A stretch of DNA of 64,000 nucleotides. Origin: Ustulina deusta. Taxonomy: Eukaryota > Ascomycota > Sordariomycetes > Xylariales > Xylariaceae. Positions 22,051-33,947 of the stretch are shown one piece after another. The notes beneath the pieces are model-generated. The model had not been told where the DNA came from. It ran no database searches and saw only the letters and a list, made by a program, of their open reading frames with translations. Position 1 is the first letter of the stretch. Every line of letters starts with the position of its first letter. The position numbers were made by a program, and so were the translations under genes. Location: the NCBI GenBank assembly GCA_023159155.1, contig JAJNNX010000084.1, positions 36,595-100,594 of the forward strand. The letters are read 5' to 3'.

Positions 22051-24706
22051 AGTGAGTACCCCTATATAACTGAGCCTACTCACATTGTCCACTTCATTAG
22101 CCGTATGTATCCACATCGTTGCATATTGTTTATTGACTAGAGTCATACTTGATTATTGTATTTGGCAGACAGATATTATGTTTGATTTGCCCTCCCATAC
22201 GGTGAATAATGCTAGGTAGTCATCTAATATAACACGCCAGGGTTAAGTAGATCTTGGCTTATCTATGATTGCACATATATCCTACATCTTATGCAGAGCC
22301 ATCTGCTGTCAGTTTCATGATGTGAGTTCGCGGCTAATGCGGTCGCTGCTATCCTTATTCTAGATGGAGCCTTCGGTAAACGGTCCTCGGTATTACAAAC
22401 CTACACGCATAGCCCAGTATGCGCCAGGGATGTGTCTGGAGACACATATCTGCGCCACTCTCAAGCAATAATTGCACCAATTCCATGTTACCTAACTGGA
22501 AGCTTATGGGGACCTATAGCAGATCGAGAGAGTGATGTGGGGCTTGGATAGGTCTGTCATGAATATCGCGTTGTATTCTGTCCGTGCCGTCATCGTAGAA
22601 CAATTGTAAAAAAAGTCAACATTTCGGACACAAAGGTCTCGAATGTCCATAAATCTGCCACTTAGTCGTTGCTCTCGTCCAAACGTATTTCTAGAGCTAA
22701 ATATTCTGCTGGCATATATGCACTATGCAGGTGCATTTGCTGGCGTCGTCCCAGGGTAGTATGTATACCGAGGGATTGTAATACAGTCTGGTTTTCGGTC
22801 GTGGCTTTTGCTTGCAACAAGGCTTTGACCGCAAAAAGAGAGGACAAGTGACGTGAAGCGTAGGTTTGGTGCATTAAGATAATTAACCACGCACCGCATT
22901 TGTTCCTGTGAAGAACACCAATCAAATTCATTACGTACGCTTAAAGCGGTAAGATAATCTTAAGTTTATACGCCAAATCGACAAGGAGACTCGTCAACTT
23001 TGACCTCTTATTTTGTATTAGGGTCCTCTATTTATGGGAAGTAATCTGAGCATCTACACTCGGTTTGGCTGTGTAAACTAGTAATCTGTTTTCAACTGAG
23101 AATACTTGGTGGTACAGTAGGCTCGTAAACTCTAGCCCGCGGTCGACGTTGAACGTCACGTAGTGGCCATATCTCAAGTACCTGAAGTGGGAACAGCAGC
23201 CATTATCGTTGTTGTTAGAAGTACGGGTTACTGATCGAGTAGTATGGTGCCCGTATTTGAGGCATCATGATTGACCGACTTGAGACCTGAGCTCAATTTA
23301 ATATATACTGTGCAGATCAAATCCTAGCACAATTGTTTAACTTCCGACAAAAGAGGAAAAATCACTTCCCTGTCTATCTATGTTTTTATTCCTGGATTGG
23401 GGGAAGTCACGTGTGAGCTGTCGAGAGTTTAGCTTAGAATACCTATTTACATGTAGCAATAATGATCCCTGAAACTTAGTACGAGAAGTACAATTGAGAT
23501 GATCTATCGACTTCGATTTCTAAGTTCTCTCCAGTGTACGGAATAAGAAGCTTTTTGTTAAATAATGGTTGAGTTCCGAGTGTCCCTTAGTTGAGATTTC
23601 GTAGTGGGGGTTTAGCTCCGGTGTAAAAATGGGTAAGAAGTACGTCACTGCTGGATAGCAGTATTGAGGTAAGCGCTCAATATTATTGATTTTTGAGTTT
23701 ATCAATCATTTGGGAGAACTTATGGCTTTATCTAGATCTTCTATTGCGTCTACCCCCTGTAACATTAGCGCCCGACGTCCCGTTCCGGGGATCTCTTGAT
23801 TGATTAGATATATCCCATCCCACTCACTTAGCCACCCAAAATGCGTACAACTAGTATTGTGACGGCGCACAAGAACCTTAATGGGTGAACATCGAGACAA
23901 GGATCTCGCAGAGCAGCCCTTGCGACACGGACAACATATTGGGCGATTAGTTGCTCGTGGTAAGGTAAAGCAGGGGTAGCTTCGTAAGTTACTCCCCATG
24001 TACATCTATCTACCTTAGCTACGGGAGCAGACGTGACAACGCGTTCCCTACATCTTACGATCTCACATAACAGGAGACAATAGAACCAGAATTTATAAAT
24101 TTAAAAGCAAATAGACTCGCCAGAATAAGAGAAACACCTAATACCCTCTCAATTCGCCGCATTTACGAGCAAAAATCTCATTCGCTGACACTATCTTCAA
24201 GGTTAATTGAAATTGCGGACTATGGCGCTCGGTTAGGGCTGGGGGGCATGCGTGGCAACGACTGGGCTGGGTACTCCAACATACAGTCGGCCAGTATCGA
24301 GGTGATGTCAGGGTCAGCATAGACGCGCCAAGCTAGATACCTCGTCGCTCTGCCAAGCGAAAAGTGGCGCGATGAATCGGGCTGGAAAGCGAAATGATGT
24401 AGTCTAGTATAAAGTTAGGTCACATAATATGTTGTAACAATTACGTCATGCGGCGTTAACCTCCCATTCGTATAATACTGACAACTCTCGATATCACCTC
24501 AGAATAGTGAATGTACTCATCAGATCGTTTTTATCGGTAATTTACTAAAGTGTTAGTGCTTACTTGATCGTTGTAACTATAGAAGAATTGCAAATTATTG
24601 CAGCTTCGAAACAGTTGCATAAAAGTGAGCCGGAATAATCACAGCATACGAACTAGCGTCCCCAGAGGTAAATAAGGAGCCATAAGTGGACGAATCGGGC
24701 TACTGT

Positions 24707-24778
24707 CTTGTCGCGCGGAGCGCCCCATATATACCGTTAATCCAACTCGCCGGATTACTGGCGTCGTTTTTTTTCCGT
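24707..24778 (+). repeat. Dispersed repeat B, copy 2
   Basis: Direct-orientation match to 18249-18312, including CTTGTCGCG, GAGCGCC, ATATATACC, TTAAT and GGCGTCGTTTTTT, with a few small indels. Confidence 0.5.
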
Positions 24779-25289
24779 GGCATGTCTTACATTTGTGTTA
24801 TCCAAAGGGGAGCTTATAAGTTTAGTCGCGTGGTCAAACTCTTTTGTCCGAGTAACGAACTGAGTATGATTTAACCGCCGGTACAGGAGAACAACGCGTC
24901 CGATGACAGCGAGATATGATACAAATGAACTATTAACCACCTTTGGCGGTGAGAATCTGTCTTTGAGTGGAGAGTAGAGTCCCATTTCCGGGATTACAAT
25001 GTGGAATATTATGCGGGGTTGTAGGGACGGGATAGGTATTTAGCGATAGGTCCCGTCGATCATGGCCCCTGTCGGATGCCCCCGGCTCCCTCGTGTCCGG
25101 GTAATACGAATATTGAGGCTCGTATTGATGATGTTAGCAACGACTTATAATATTCTCCACATCTCAGAGCAGTATCATCTCATACCCGGTGCAGCCGAGA
25201 ATACACACAGACACACACGACCATAACCTGACATAGCGCAACGATGCTATTAGCTACTCTTCTGCCAAGACGTATAAGTTAGTAGATAT

Positions 25290-25301
25290 AGATATATATA
25301 A
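25290..25301 (+). promoter_or_regulatory. TATA box upstream of the BYS1-like gene
   Basis: AGATATATATAAG lies about 130 bases before the ATG at 25426, a usual distance for a strongly expressed fungal secreted-protein gene. Confidence 0.4.
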
Positions 25302-25425
25302 GGGTAGAGGACTACTCAATGCCCTCAATTTAATTCTGTCTTCACCAGGAAACCACATAGAACACAGTCGATCCTAGAATATACTCACTACCAGCCCTCA
25401 TTTTTACCCTCACTCAATCCGTAAA

Positions 25426-26075
25426 ATGCAGTTCTTCGCCACCATTATGGGCGTTGCCCTTGTTGCCTCTGGCGTGTCTGCCCAGCAAGCTGTCGTGCAG
25501 AACTCTTGCCAGTCCACCATCTATGTCCAGTCATTCCCTTATGATGGCAGCGCCGCCGGGGACCCTGACAAACTGTGGCCCCCGGAAGCTCGTTCTCTGA
25601 GAGCTTCCATGCATCCGGCTCGGTTCGTCTCGCACAACAGCTACGTCGTTAGGGCTATATAATCTAACGTACTAAATGTGCAGACCGTCAAGATCCGCGA
25701 CCACCAAGGCTCTCAGCAACCCGCTTTTCTTCGGCTACTCATTCAGCTCGAACCCGGACTACGCTTATTGTGAGCACACTCCTACATCCGCCTTCATGCA
25801 TCTTGTGGGACCCAGGCTAACACAATGTTTCTCATAGACGAGCTCAGCACGTGAGTTCCTGGTTTATATGTAACTATACATTCTGTATCCACTAACGTTC
25901 GAACAGTGAATGGGGCAACCCCTTCTCCAACTCTCACAATACCTTGAGTCCGGGCGAGGGCTGCGAGCTCTTCGACTGCGCAGCTGGTCAGGCTGACTGC
26001 TACTCTACGCCCACGATGAAGAAGGTGTACGGTTGCCCACAACCCGTCAATCTAACAGCCACCTTCTGCGCTTAA
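25426..26075 (+). pseudogene. BYS1-domain secreted protein gene with three one-base indels
   Basis: Four exons are indicated, with introns 25623-25683, 25770-25837 and 25851-25906, leaving a 13-nt micro-exon at 25838-25850. The N-terminus MQFFATIMGVALVASGVSAQ is a clear signal peptide. Then come VVQNSCQSTIYVQSFPYDG and, at the C-terminus, EWGNPF, LSPGEGCELFDCAAGQADCYSTP and VYGCPQPVNL, all typical of the small cysteine-bearing BYS1 family. Between 25558 and 25696 the family reading changes frame three times, at GGGG (25558-25561), AAA (25570-25572) and CC (25695-25696). Each is explained by one extra base, and together they restore the frame. These may be true mutations or homopolymer errors in the assembly. 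Function in the family is unknown; some members are expressed in the yeast phase or during infection. Confidence 0.7.
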
Positions 26076-26708
26076 GTCGGGCATTGCGTCTTTTCGAAGA
26101 TGTGACGAGTCTTGACAGGGTAGGATAAGGGCTTGAGGTGAACAAGAAAAGAAATGAATCGGGTTTCAGTTGACCAAGAATATTTAAACTGCTCTACATA
26201 TTTGTTAATTAGGACGGCGTCAGGTTTTACCTACCATATAATGAAAAGTCCAGGTGTTTTACTTCATATGTCATAAAGGCTTGGTGGAAATTTACCAGTT
26301 CGTATGTTGAGTAACGCCGCGTAAACCTTGCTATAGCGGGGGCCTCCTGCCACGTGTAGGGGGGGGATAATTCCTTGTAACTTCTGTGATCAAATGTCCG
26401 ACTATTTTTTCCCCTTATATATCTCCTGTTTGAAGTATTAATAGGTTATGATATATTGAGCGAAGGTTAAAACCTGTGGAGAAGTCTAAACCTCGTTGGT
26501 CGGAAGGCATGGCTGAGGGCGCAAATTTACCTCGTATGTCTAATTATTGCATATCTCGATCGAATGATAGGTCGTCTGATACTGGATTTTCTGGCTCAGT
26601 ACTTCGTTTCCGAGTTAATTGGCTCATAATTTAACCTTCATGTTTACTCATTCTGCATATTTTGTTTTGTATTTGTCGACTTCATCCCCCATTAACATTC
26701 TGTGCATC
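26076..26708. other. Intergenic, nothing recognised
   Basis: Begins with the 3' end of the BYS1-like gene and continues with A+T-rich sequence without supported genes or repeats. Confidence 0.4.
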
Positions 26709-26880
26709 ATGGACGATCTTGCGCAGAGGTTGTCTAGTCGCGTTATTTCGGCGAAGCTTGATGTCACCGATCAGGACTCCATCAAGAAGGCAGCGACCGG
26801 CGCTGACTCCAAACTTGGAGGCGAGGCCTAGATACTCTTACCATCAACAACGCCGGTCATTCACTATACCCTCTTCTCAT
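26709..26880 (+). pseudogene. Short-chain dehydrogenase fragment
   Basis: From the ATG at 26709 the frame reads MDDLAQRLSSRVISAKLDVT with DQDSIKKA next, the region after the cofactor strand in SDR enzymes of the Ayr1 (acyl-dihydroxyacetone phosphate reductase) type. It stops at 26829. A different frame then continues with TINNAGHSLYPLL, the conserved NNAG motif. The N-terminal glycine-rich strand and the catalytic YxxxK region are missing. The remnant is therefore a truncated and frameshifted gene copy. Confidence 0.65.
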
Positions 26881-29612
26881 TCCCCTTCTATCTATTTGGT
26901 TCTCGTATCCGTTTGCCTTTCGACGCTTTGCAGCATTTTATCGCTCGATATTACCTAATTGATATCTTGGAACGGATAAGGTCGAAGAGAGCTTCGCTAT
27001 ACATGCCATGGGTGTCCACTGTGCAACCCGGGAACTGGCACGGAACAGAACTGCAGCGTTATACCGTAACACTACTAGCAAAGGTAGAACGTAGTCAAGT
27101 CGGGCACTTGACTTGTCTGCAGCTATTACATACGTACTGTAACAGGAACTCCTCCCACTCCTGCAGAAAGGGACCCAAAAAAGGGTGGTCAACAAGTAAG
27201 AGGTCAGACGCTTAGTTTAACTCGTGACCCTTCTTGTCTAACAAAATGGTAATATATGAAAGAACCACCTTGGGCTCGACAACGATTGTCACAGTCCTGA
27301 CTGCTGGTGATTCCAGTATGACCTATTGTTATTGCGCAAGGGGAAAGTTCTATCTGTACTAGCTACGTCTGTTGAAATAGTATATATATGGTACGGGTTT
27401 TGTCCCGTGCCGCCTTATTTCCAGTCTTCGGGGTTGGGTTATATATAGTTCCGTGACAACGATGGCTCCGCAGAATTCATACTTTCTAGCCTCAGCCTAC
27501 AAGACCTCCCTCGCAGCTACAAATTCCCTAACTGCCCAGTCTGCCGTCGAGTACGCGAAGAAGGGCTTCTCATTGATTGCCCTCTTCTCCGGCGTATATT
27601 CCTTCCCTATATCCCCATTCCGCCATCCTAAGACTTTGTACTAAACACTACGTCTGCGTAATGAATGACGACCGAACTGGGAGGCGGCGGCATAGCCGAT
27701 ACGACCCGTGAGGAGTGCCAAAGGCCTGGCCCGATATTATCTTCGATATGGGCTAGAAATACAATGGCCAAAGTCCTAAAGGTCTTTGTCAAGCGTTAGG
27801 GGGACACCAAGAAACCAAACGTCGATGACGCTATCAACACTCCATGGTAGTGAGATAAGATGTGACGGACTAGTGGACCCTACGCTAGTCCCGAAGCAGT
27901 TGGTGAGGCTATTCGCAAGTGCCATGGGCTTAGTGGAAAATGTAACCACTTGGACCGGAAGCACTCAGAAGCTGAGTCAGCAAGCTCACATACTTGGGTA
28001 TATAGCGAACGCCCCATACAGGCTGGGCCGTTCACATAGACCAATAGATATACCGTTTTCTGAGCCCTAGATCCACCGCACTATCAGATAAGAGCAATCT
28101 GTCAGGTGGATTCATGTATCGCTAAAGATTTTCGTGCCCTAGGAAAAATCCCACGATTCCAGTCGTCTTCTCTTTGGATTTCTGTATTCCCTGATATTAC
28201 ATGCTTTGTTACTAATGAGGACGCAAAAGACGAGTGTGATTTCATCGATGACGATAGCTTCTCGAACGCTATTACGATGCGGCGCATTTTCCAACACTGA
28301 GATCGCTGCGCGGAGGTCGTTGTAAAAATAGGTAATGTATGACCACTGGCGGGGGGCTAGATAGAGAAGTTGGGGACTAACCCCGGTGGGAGTGATGAGT
28401 CTTTAGGCTCCGTATTTCTAAGAGTCTTATATACTAACGTAGAAAGAAGGTAGTTTATTGTAAGCCCTTAGTTCTGACTATATTAATGATTCGGTTCTGC
28501 TCTGCCATGAAAATACAGTGCGTTGGTGTGTAATATATATCAGATTGATCTATTACCTTACTTCACAGCACTTGGTTGCTTAGACAACGGGTTCCTAGAG
28601 AGAGACAAGGGTTGCAAATTCAATTATACCGCTCAATCGTAGCTTTAACCCACTGTCTCTGTTTTGTTTGCTATCTAAACCTCTCAGAGGCGTATAGTGG
28701 TGGCTAATTCTCCAAGAGCTGCGGCTACACTGGGATATAAGTGTTCGTTGTGTTCTCCCTGCCGTATTTATCAGTATTTGAAGTAGATGTCCTTTTCCAT
28801 TACGACTCCGTTGGTTTTCTTAGAGAACCGTAGAACATGCATATTATTCTTCAGCTCAGGCCGCCCCCGCGCCCCGCGGCCGGCCTCAATTCTTGCTTTG
28901 CCAGCTGCCCTGGTGTTGGGTAAATCAAACAAAAAGATCCGAACTAATTCCGCATTTCTCAAACCAAGGTTTGAATTTATAGTTACTTATTATCCAATGT
29001 TTATCAAGTTATGTTCTGCGTTAGATGTGCTAAGCACAAACACCTAACAGCGAATTTTCGATGTTGCATATGAGAGAAAGACGACCGCTGACATCATACG
29101 CCGGAGCAAAGCTGAAAAAGGCTGCCACGGATCTCGGGAAAAAAGCAATATTAGGAACTCGGCACGAGAGTCTGTGCTGACTCATCATGCGGGTCGTGGC
29201 GGTGCGGTCCACCTCGTAGCCGCCGGGCCTCCGTTTTGCCATCGGCATGTTGACTCCACCGGTGCACCGTATTGAGGGAAACGGAACCGTCGAACCGCCG
29301 GGTCATGCTGCTCCTCCTGCCCCGAACGATGCCGCTTCTACTTGAGCCACCCCCCCTCCTTCACCCCCTTCGCGGAACACCCTAGGCCACCAGCTGATCC
29401 TACGCTCGTGCCGCCGAGAGCGCCGCGCTAGGAGCCAACAATAATGGCTCCTGAAGCCTATGACAATCCCTCTACGCGCGGTGCTTGGCCTGCACGGGCG
29501 AACGGGGGGACTTTGCTCTGGTCTATTTAAACCCTGACGCTGCCGGTTAACATCAGCTCTCTCTCCTACCACACAATATGGTGACCTTTCTTTCTGTCTA
29601 TCGTTCTCGAAG
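26881..29612. other. 2.7-kb stretch without a convincing gene
   Basis: One small frame at 27462-27644, MAPQNSYFLASAYKTSLAAT and onward, follows a TATATATATGG element and could be a first exon (a GTATAT donor near 27596), but I recognise no family and no continuation. A hairpin-like GGTACGGG/CCCGTGCC pair lies near 27390-27412. The G+C-rich part from 29180 to 29560 probably belongs to the promoter of the recombinase-like gene. Confidence 0.35.
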
Positions 29613-32600
29613 ATGGCGACCGGCTATATTGAGCGCGTGCCCTCCAAGCAGTATTTCACGGCTTTACCCTCTCGTGAGGAGAGCAGGGCGATAGCCCAGA
29701 AGCACTTCGAGGAGTATGTTACACGGCCCATCGAAGACAAGCCTTTCGTGGCCGAGGAGACTCTAACAGAACGAGATCGGGGGGGGGCGTTGGACCCAGT
29801 AGGTTTCGCCCCGTCCTTTTGTTACAGCTGATCATCCTTATAAAGATACTAACAAACTTTGCTATAGACATTGTGCTGATATTAAAGTCGATGCTCAAAG
29901 ACTATGGCTCGACTTCGTTTATGCATCAAAACTCAGAGGCCCAGGGCAGCCTTCAGACATCATCACCTATCGGTGGTCAGAAACGGCCCGTACTCGACAG
30001 AAATGCTTATGAGGCCTTGAACTCAGTTTTTACCGAGGTCTGAAGCTTGTGGCCTCTGCAGACCATGAGGTGATGAAGAACCAAAGAAGAAAGGACCAAC
30101 TCAAGCGCCGTATGGAGGCTGAGGTGGATCAGCAAAGAAGAGGGCAGTCGAGAAGGAGAGTGATGAAGGTATTGTCTAATGTGTTATTAGTTCGATATAG
30201 AGCGAACTAAGTGGCCCTTGTTCTCTGTGTACGGTCGTTAACGTAATTCTTATTACCTAGTGGATATTCACTGAGCTCGCTGTTGAAATAGGCTTGGATA
30301 CGAACCCGGCCTATCAAAAAATTGCCATGACAGGCACTGATGTAGGCGTGATTCTCCAAACTCTGTGGTCAAGAGCGAATGATATACCTTGCAAACCCGA
30401 GACCAGAGCATCTTTCCATGCCATCCTTCTACTAGCTGCCACTGGCGGTTTCCGGCCCGGCACGCTGTTGGGCTTGACCTTTTCCCAATTTCAAGTAGCC
30501 GTGGTGCGTGATCCGACCGACCCGGCCAGGACCCAGATCGTCGTGTCGATAAGCATCGAGAGGAACAAAATCAAAGAAACGGCTAAAACCAGCCGCGCTC
30601 GAAATGGTGGTAGGTAAATGGAAAAATACATACCCGGTTCTGCAACAGATCCTAACCCACCCGCTAGCATTGGATTTTCCATCACTCTCATACCAAACTG
30701 CACGTTTTGCCTCGGAAGCCTAATCCTTACGCGGGGGGTTCAAACTAACAGCTTTAACGCCGGCTTCACAACTATTGACCAAATATTCGACCAGCCTAAT
30801 CTAGAGCATGTAGATCTTGTACCTCTTCCTTGGAAGACGGACATGCTTAAAAAAAGATTTTCCCTATGTCGTACAAGACGCTTAACGACCTTTGGCATCG
30901 TGTACTCTTGGTTAGCGGTTTCCGCGAGGAGGCACGGCTCTACAGCCTTCGAGTAGGCGCAGGGGCTAATCTAGATGGTACGTTCCCATTACACTGCCGC
31001 CCCCCTTTCAATATGATCTATGGTGCTAACGATATCTTGTCAGGTGTACTTTCCGATGCTTTGCGCAACTATATTTTATCCCATACTACCCACGTGTTCG
31101 AATCGAGTTATCAGTCATTCCGCGTACGCGCCGACCTAACGCAATTAGCATTCAAAGCAAATGCAGGAGATCACAGTCAGCTTTTCACGAGACTCTGCGA
31201 CGTTTCTTTAGGTAGAGATCCGAATGCCCCAGTCAACATCAGCCCAGAGGAAGAGCTTCAGTTCGAAAACCGGAAAGGTATAATTAAGCTTCGCAATGCT
31301 ATTAAAACGACAACCGATACAAAAGAAAGAGCAGGTCTTCGTACAAAGCTAAAAGGTCTTCTTAAAACGCTCAGCCAGCTTCGACTAGAACTCAACCGAA
31401 CCGAGTACTTTAAACAAGTCGACTACCTTCGAGCGCAAGGGCATTCTACGAATGGAATATACATACCCAATGGGAAGAAAACCCCTCTTCAACCAGCCAT
31501 TGAAAGGATCTCTTTGTTATTCCATTTTTACGTCGAGGAGCAGGCTGCTGCTTACATGCGTCGCTCGAGACGCTATATGTCTTTTCTTCTAGCCTATCTC
31601 ACTAACACACCACTAAGTGTCTCGGATGAGTTGGAGACTAAAGAAGAAAAGAACGCCTATTCCGACTCCAATCTCTTCTCTCAAGATAGCCCGGCTCGCT
31701 GTCTTTTATGTAGGAAGCCATTCGCCAATCGGAGCGCCTTGACATGGCACTCTAACGCCTTGCACACTGACGAGGCAACCTTTAGCCGGCCATTTTCATG
31801 CCCCGAGTGTCAGTCCGTAGGACTGGAAGAGACATTGATCAGCAGTGCTCGCCAATGGAGCAACCATGTCGAAAGGGTACATGGAAAAGCGCATGCGCCT
31901 AATTGGAGTCCTGAACAGAAACCCTTCAGCACAGCTTTGCTGTCTCTGCCCTTCCGAGCTTGCTACTGAAGCCGGGCTATTCAGCCACTTGAACCGCCAC
32001 GTTCGAAACGGATCATCCCGATGGCCCATCACTTGCCGGATCTGCCTTGATATTTTCTTTGATAATGCCTGGGCCTGGCTGCGGCACTTGAAAGCTCACC
32101 ACCTGCCGTCTGCACAGATATGCCCCCTATGCGGTCACGTATGCTCTACGTCGAGCGGACTGACGAGGCATTTCACCTCAAATCATACCCAAAACTTTCA
32201 ACGTTCTTTCCAGTGCCCTATTTGCGAACAAGATGGTGCCGGTGCCATTCATATTATTGACGGCTTCTCGTCCTGGCATATACACCTAATGTCAATTCAC
32301 AGTGAATGGGCTTATCTAGGCTGGAGTGACAGCAACCAGCACCTACTAACATGCCCGGAAAAAGATAGCAGGGAAGATACTATATTGAACCGGGCGTCGG
32401 CCGACCAAGTTCAAAATCATACGACATCCAACCAACATTGCATCTACGAAGACGAGCAGCAGCAATGCTCTTCGACTACATCTAGCGTATTTAGGAGCTC
32501 ATTTTCATGTCCCGGGTTGACCACAGCCACGAATGAATCGATAGACTCCCCCATGACCGAAACCTTGCATGAATTGAACGACAATATTTTCGAGCGGAGC

Positions 32601-33149
32601 CTTCAACTTGACCATGGTCAATCCAAGGGATCGCAATCATTAACAGACTCACTTTATACTATTCACATGGAGTCAGGGGGTGCACCTGTCCGGATGGAAT
32701 TGGTCGACCCAGCTCTTCGCGATGACCAAGATCTAACGCACCCAATGGAAGACATTCACAAGTCTGCAACCGATCCGAGCTTCGACTTTCGACAACCCGA
32801 CTCTATGGATGTCGATAAACATCATGCAGTTGATTGTATACTCGAGCGTTGGAACAAGAACCTTTTCCTTTTAAGATGGCTAGAAGATGGAAGCTGTTGG
32901 TGGGTTCAACGGAAGGATATCAATGCTGACTTGGTTCAGAGCTTTGAAGAGAATTATACAGGAATTAGTCTCGGAGTGGACAAGGTATTGGCCACCCGGA
33001 AGCGACGCGGAAAGATCGAGTACCGTATTCGCTGGCTTGGCCGTCCAGTGGAGGAGGATACGTGGGTTTCAGAAAAACAGATGAGTTCGGAGCTGGTGAA
33101 GAAACATAAACCGACGAAGGCTGCAGGAAGGAGGCGAAAGAGATATTAA
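29613..33149 (+). pseudogene. DUF3435 tyrosine recombinase-like gene with C2H2 fingers and tandem chromodomains (partly broken)
   Basis: A plus-strand gene in several exons. The N-terminal half matches DUF3435, the Starship captain superfamily of tyrosine recombinases: RLWLDFVYASKLRGPGQPSD near 29,900, LLLAATGGFRPGTLLGLTF near 30,440 (catalytic Arg region), YSLRVGAGANLDG near 30,945 (second Arg) and HTTHVFESSYQSFRV near 31,090 (candidate nucleophilic Tyr). The C-terminal half carries about six C2H2-type fingers between 31,690 and 32,310 (CLLCRKPF, CPEC with HVERVH, CRICLDIF, CPLCGHVC, CPICEQ). It ends in two chromodomain-like modules at 32,835-32,925 and 32,979-33,100 (KIEYRIRWLGRPVEEDTW). 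Damage: phase loss at a G9 tract near 29,780, TGA at 30,010-30,012, a frame change at an A7 tract at 30,849-30,855, and a possible one near 31,930, which an intron could explain instead. The last 434 codons are open. Confidence 0.8.
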
Positions 33150-33154
33150 ACAGG

Positions 33155-33601
33155 TGTTACGGACCAACTACATGACGGACCAGTTGGGCAGGCCAAGCGC
33201 AGCCACGGGCTGAGTAACGGGAAGGGATCCAAGGGTCCCTACGCATAAAAGCATATTCATTTAAACAACAAGAGATCACGTGATGCGCTCGAAGGCGAGT
33301 GAGCAGTACGGGAAGTGCTCACCTATGTCGTCGCAGTCGTCCAGACGAGACGAACGAGGCGAAGGAAGGAAAGACGATATAAATCAAGATATTTCTTATG
33401 TAGATAGTTCTGATCTTTCCTTTACTACTGAACCTAAGCATACAGTTAGTTCTTGGAATCAATTGTATGAGAGTAACCTCTTCACGATCTAGTGAATCAA
33501 TTACGTAGTTACCACCACCAGATATGTTCCTATGGGATCACCGAGTATACCCACGAGCCACGATAGCCTCTCAGTCATCAGTTGACTAGGGGATCGTTAC
33601 A
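33155..33601 (+). repeat. Solo LTR, 447 bp
   Basis: The segment starts TGTTACGG and ends CGTTACA, with TGTTAC/GTTACA as short terminal inverted repeats, the usual form of a Ty3/Gypsy LTR. A TATA-like element (ACGATATAAATC) near 33,375 suits the LTR promoter. It begins five bases after the stop codon of the chromodomain frame. A clean 5-bp target duplication is not seen, since only AGG/AGG-like bases are shared. Unlike the element at 10 kb it is not A+T-bleached. No other copy is in this window. Confidence 0.65.
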
Positions 33602-33947
33602 GGAATTTTCCGTTACTAGTAACGAGGGTTTGCAGGTGCAATTGGTTGACAGGTATCGTTAATGGGCACTATCAACAGCAGGATCAATACACCTCTTTAC
33701 TAAATAATTGGATATTAGCATGAACAGGGATAGATCGAAATAAGTATTAGTCGAGGAATTTAACCTCATATGACCACGAGGGATAAGCCGAGTGGGTCAT
33801 GCTGGCACTTGAATGATGCTTATTGCAGCTGCAGCTGCAGCTAGCAGGCATTAGCGGAAGCAATCCTACACTGCCGCCGTGCTGCAAAGCCTCAATACCA
33901 CGGCAAAACTTGCAACTCTTATTACAAAGTCTCCTCACAGTAGGAAA
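33602..33947. other. Intergenic between solo LTR and F-box gene
   Basis: Probable promoter of the F-box gene. A short GCAGCT repeat (about 33,826-33,843) is the only notable feature. Confidence 0.4.

Larger units (their letters stand above)
21796..25425. other. 3.6-kb gene-poor stretch with repeat fragments
   Basis: No frame has family features. The second copies of repeats A (22010-22050) and B (24707-24778) lie here. A minus-strand frame at 23706-24005 contains clustered Cys and His but no recognisable finger spacing, so I do not call it. The right end carries the promoter of the BYS1-like gene. Confidence 0.5.

Noticed and set aside
23706..24005. Minus-strand Cys/His-rich frame thought to be a zinc finger
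   Set aside because: Cys and His spacing fits no known finger; first residues do not look like a gene start.
28787..29047. Plus-strand frame of 86 codons
   Set aside because: No family features, opposite frame equally open, low-complexity Pro/Arg segment.
29613..33149. Reading the DUF3435 gene as an ordinary FluG (glutamine synthetase-like) gene
   Set aside because: The 'FluG domain' label often attached to DUF3435 is misleading; the recombinase landmarks are visible and no amidohydrolase or glutamine synthetase motif is present.
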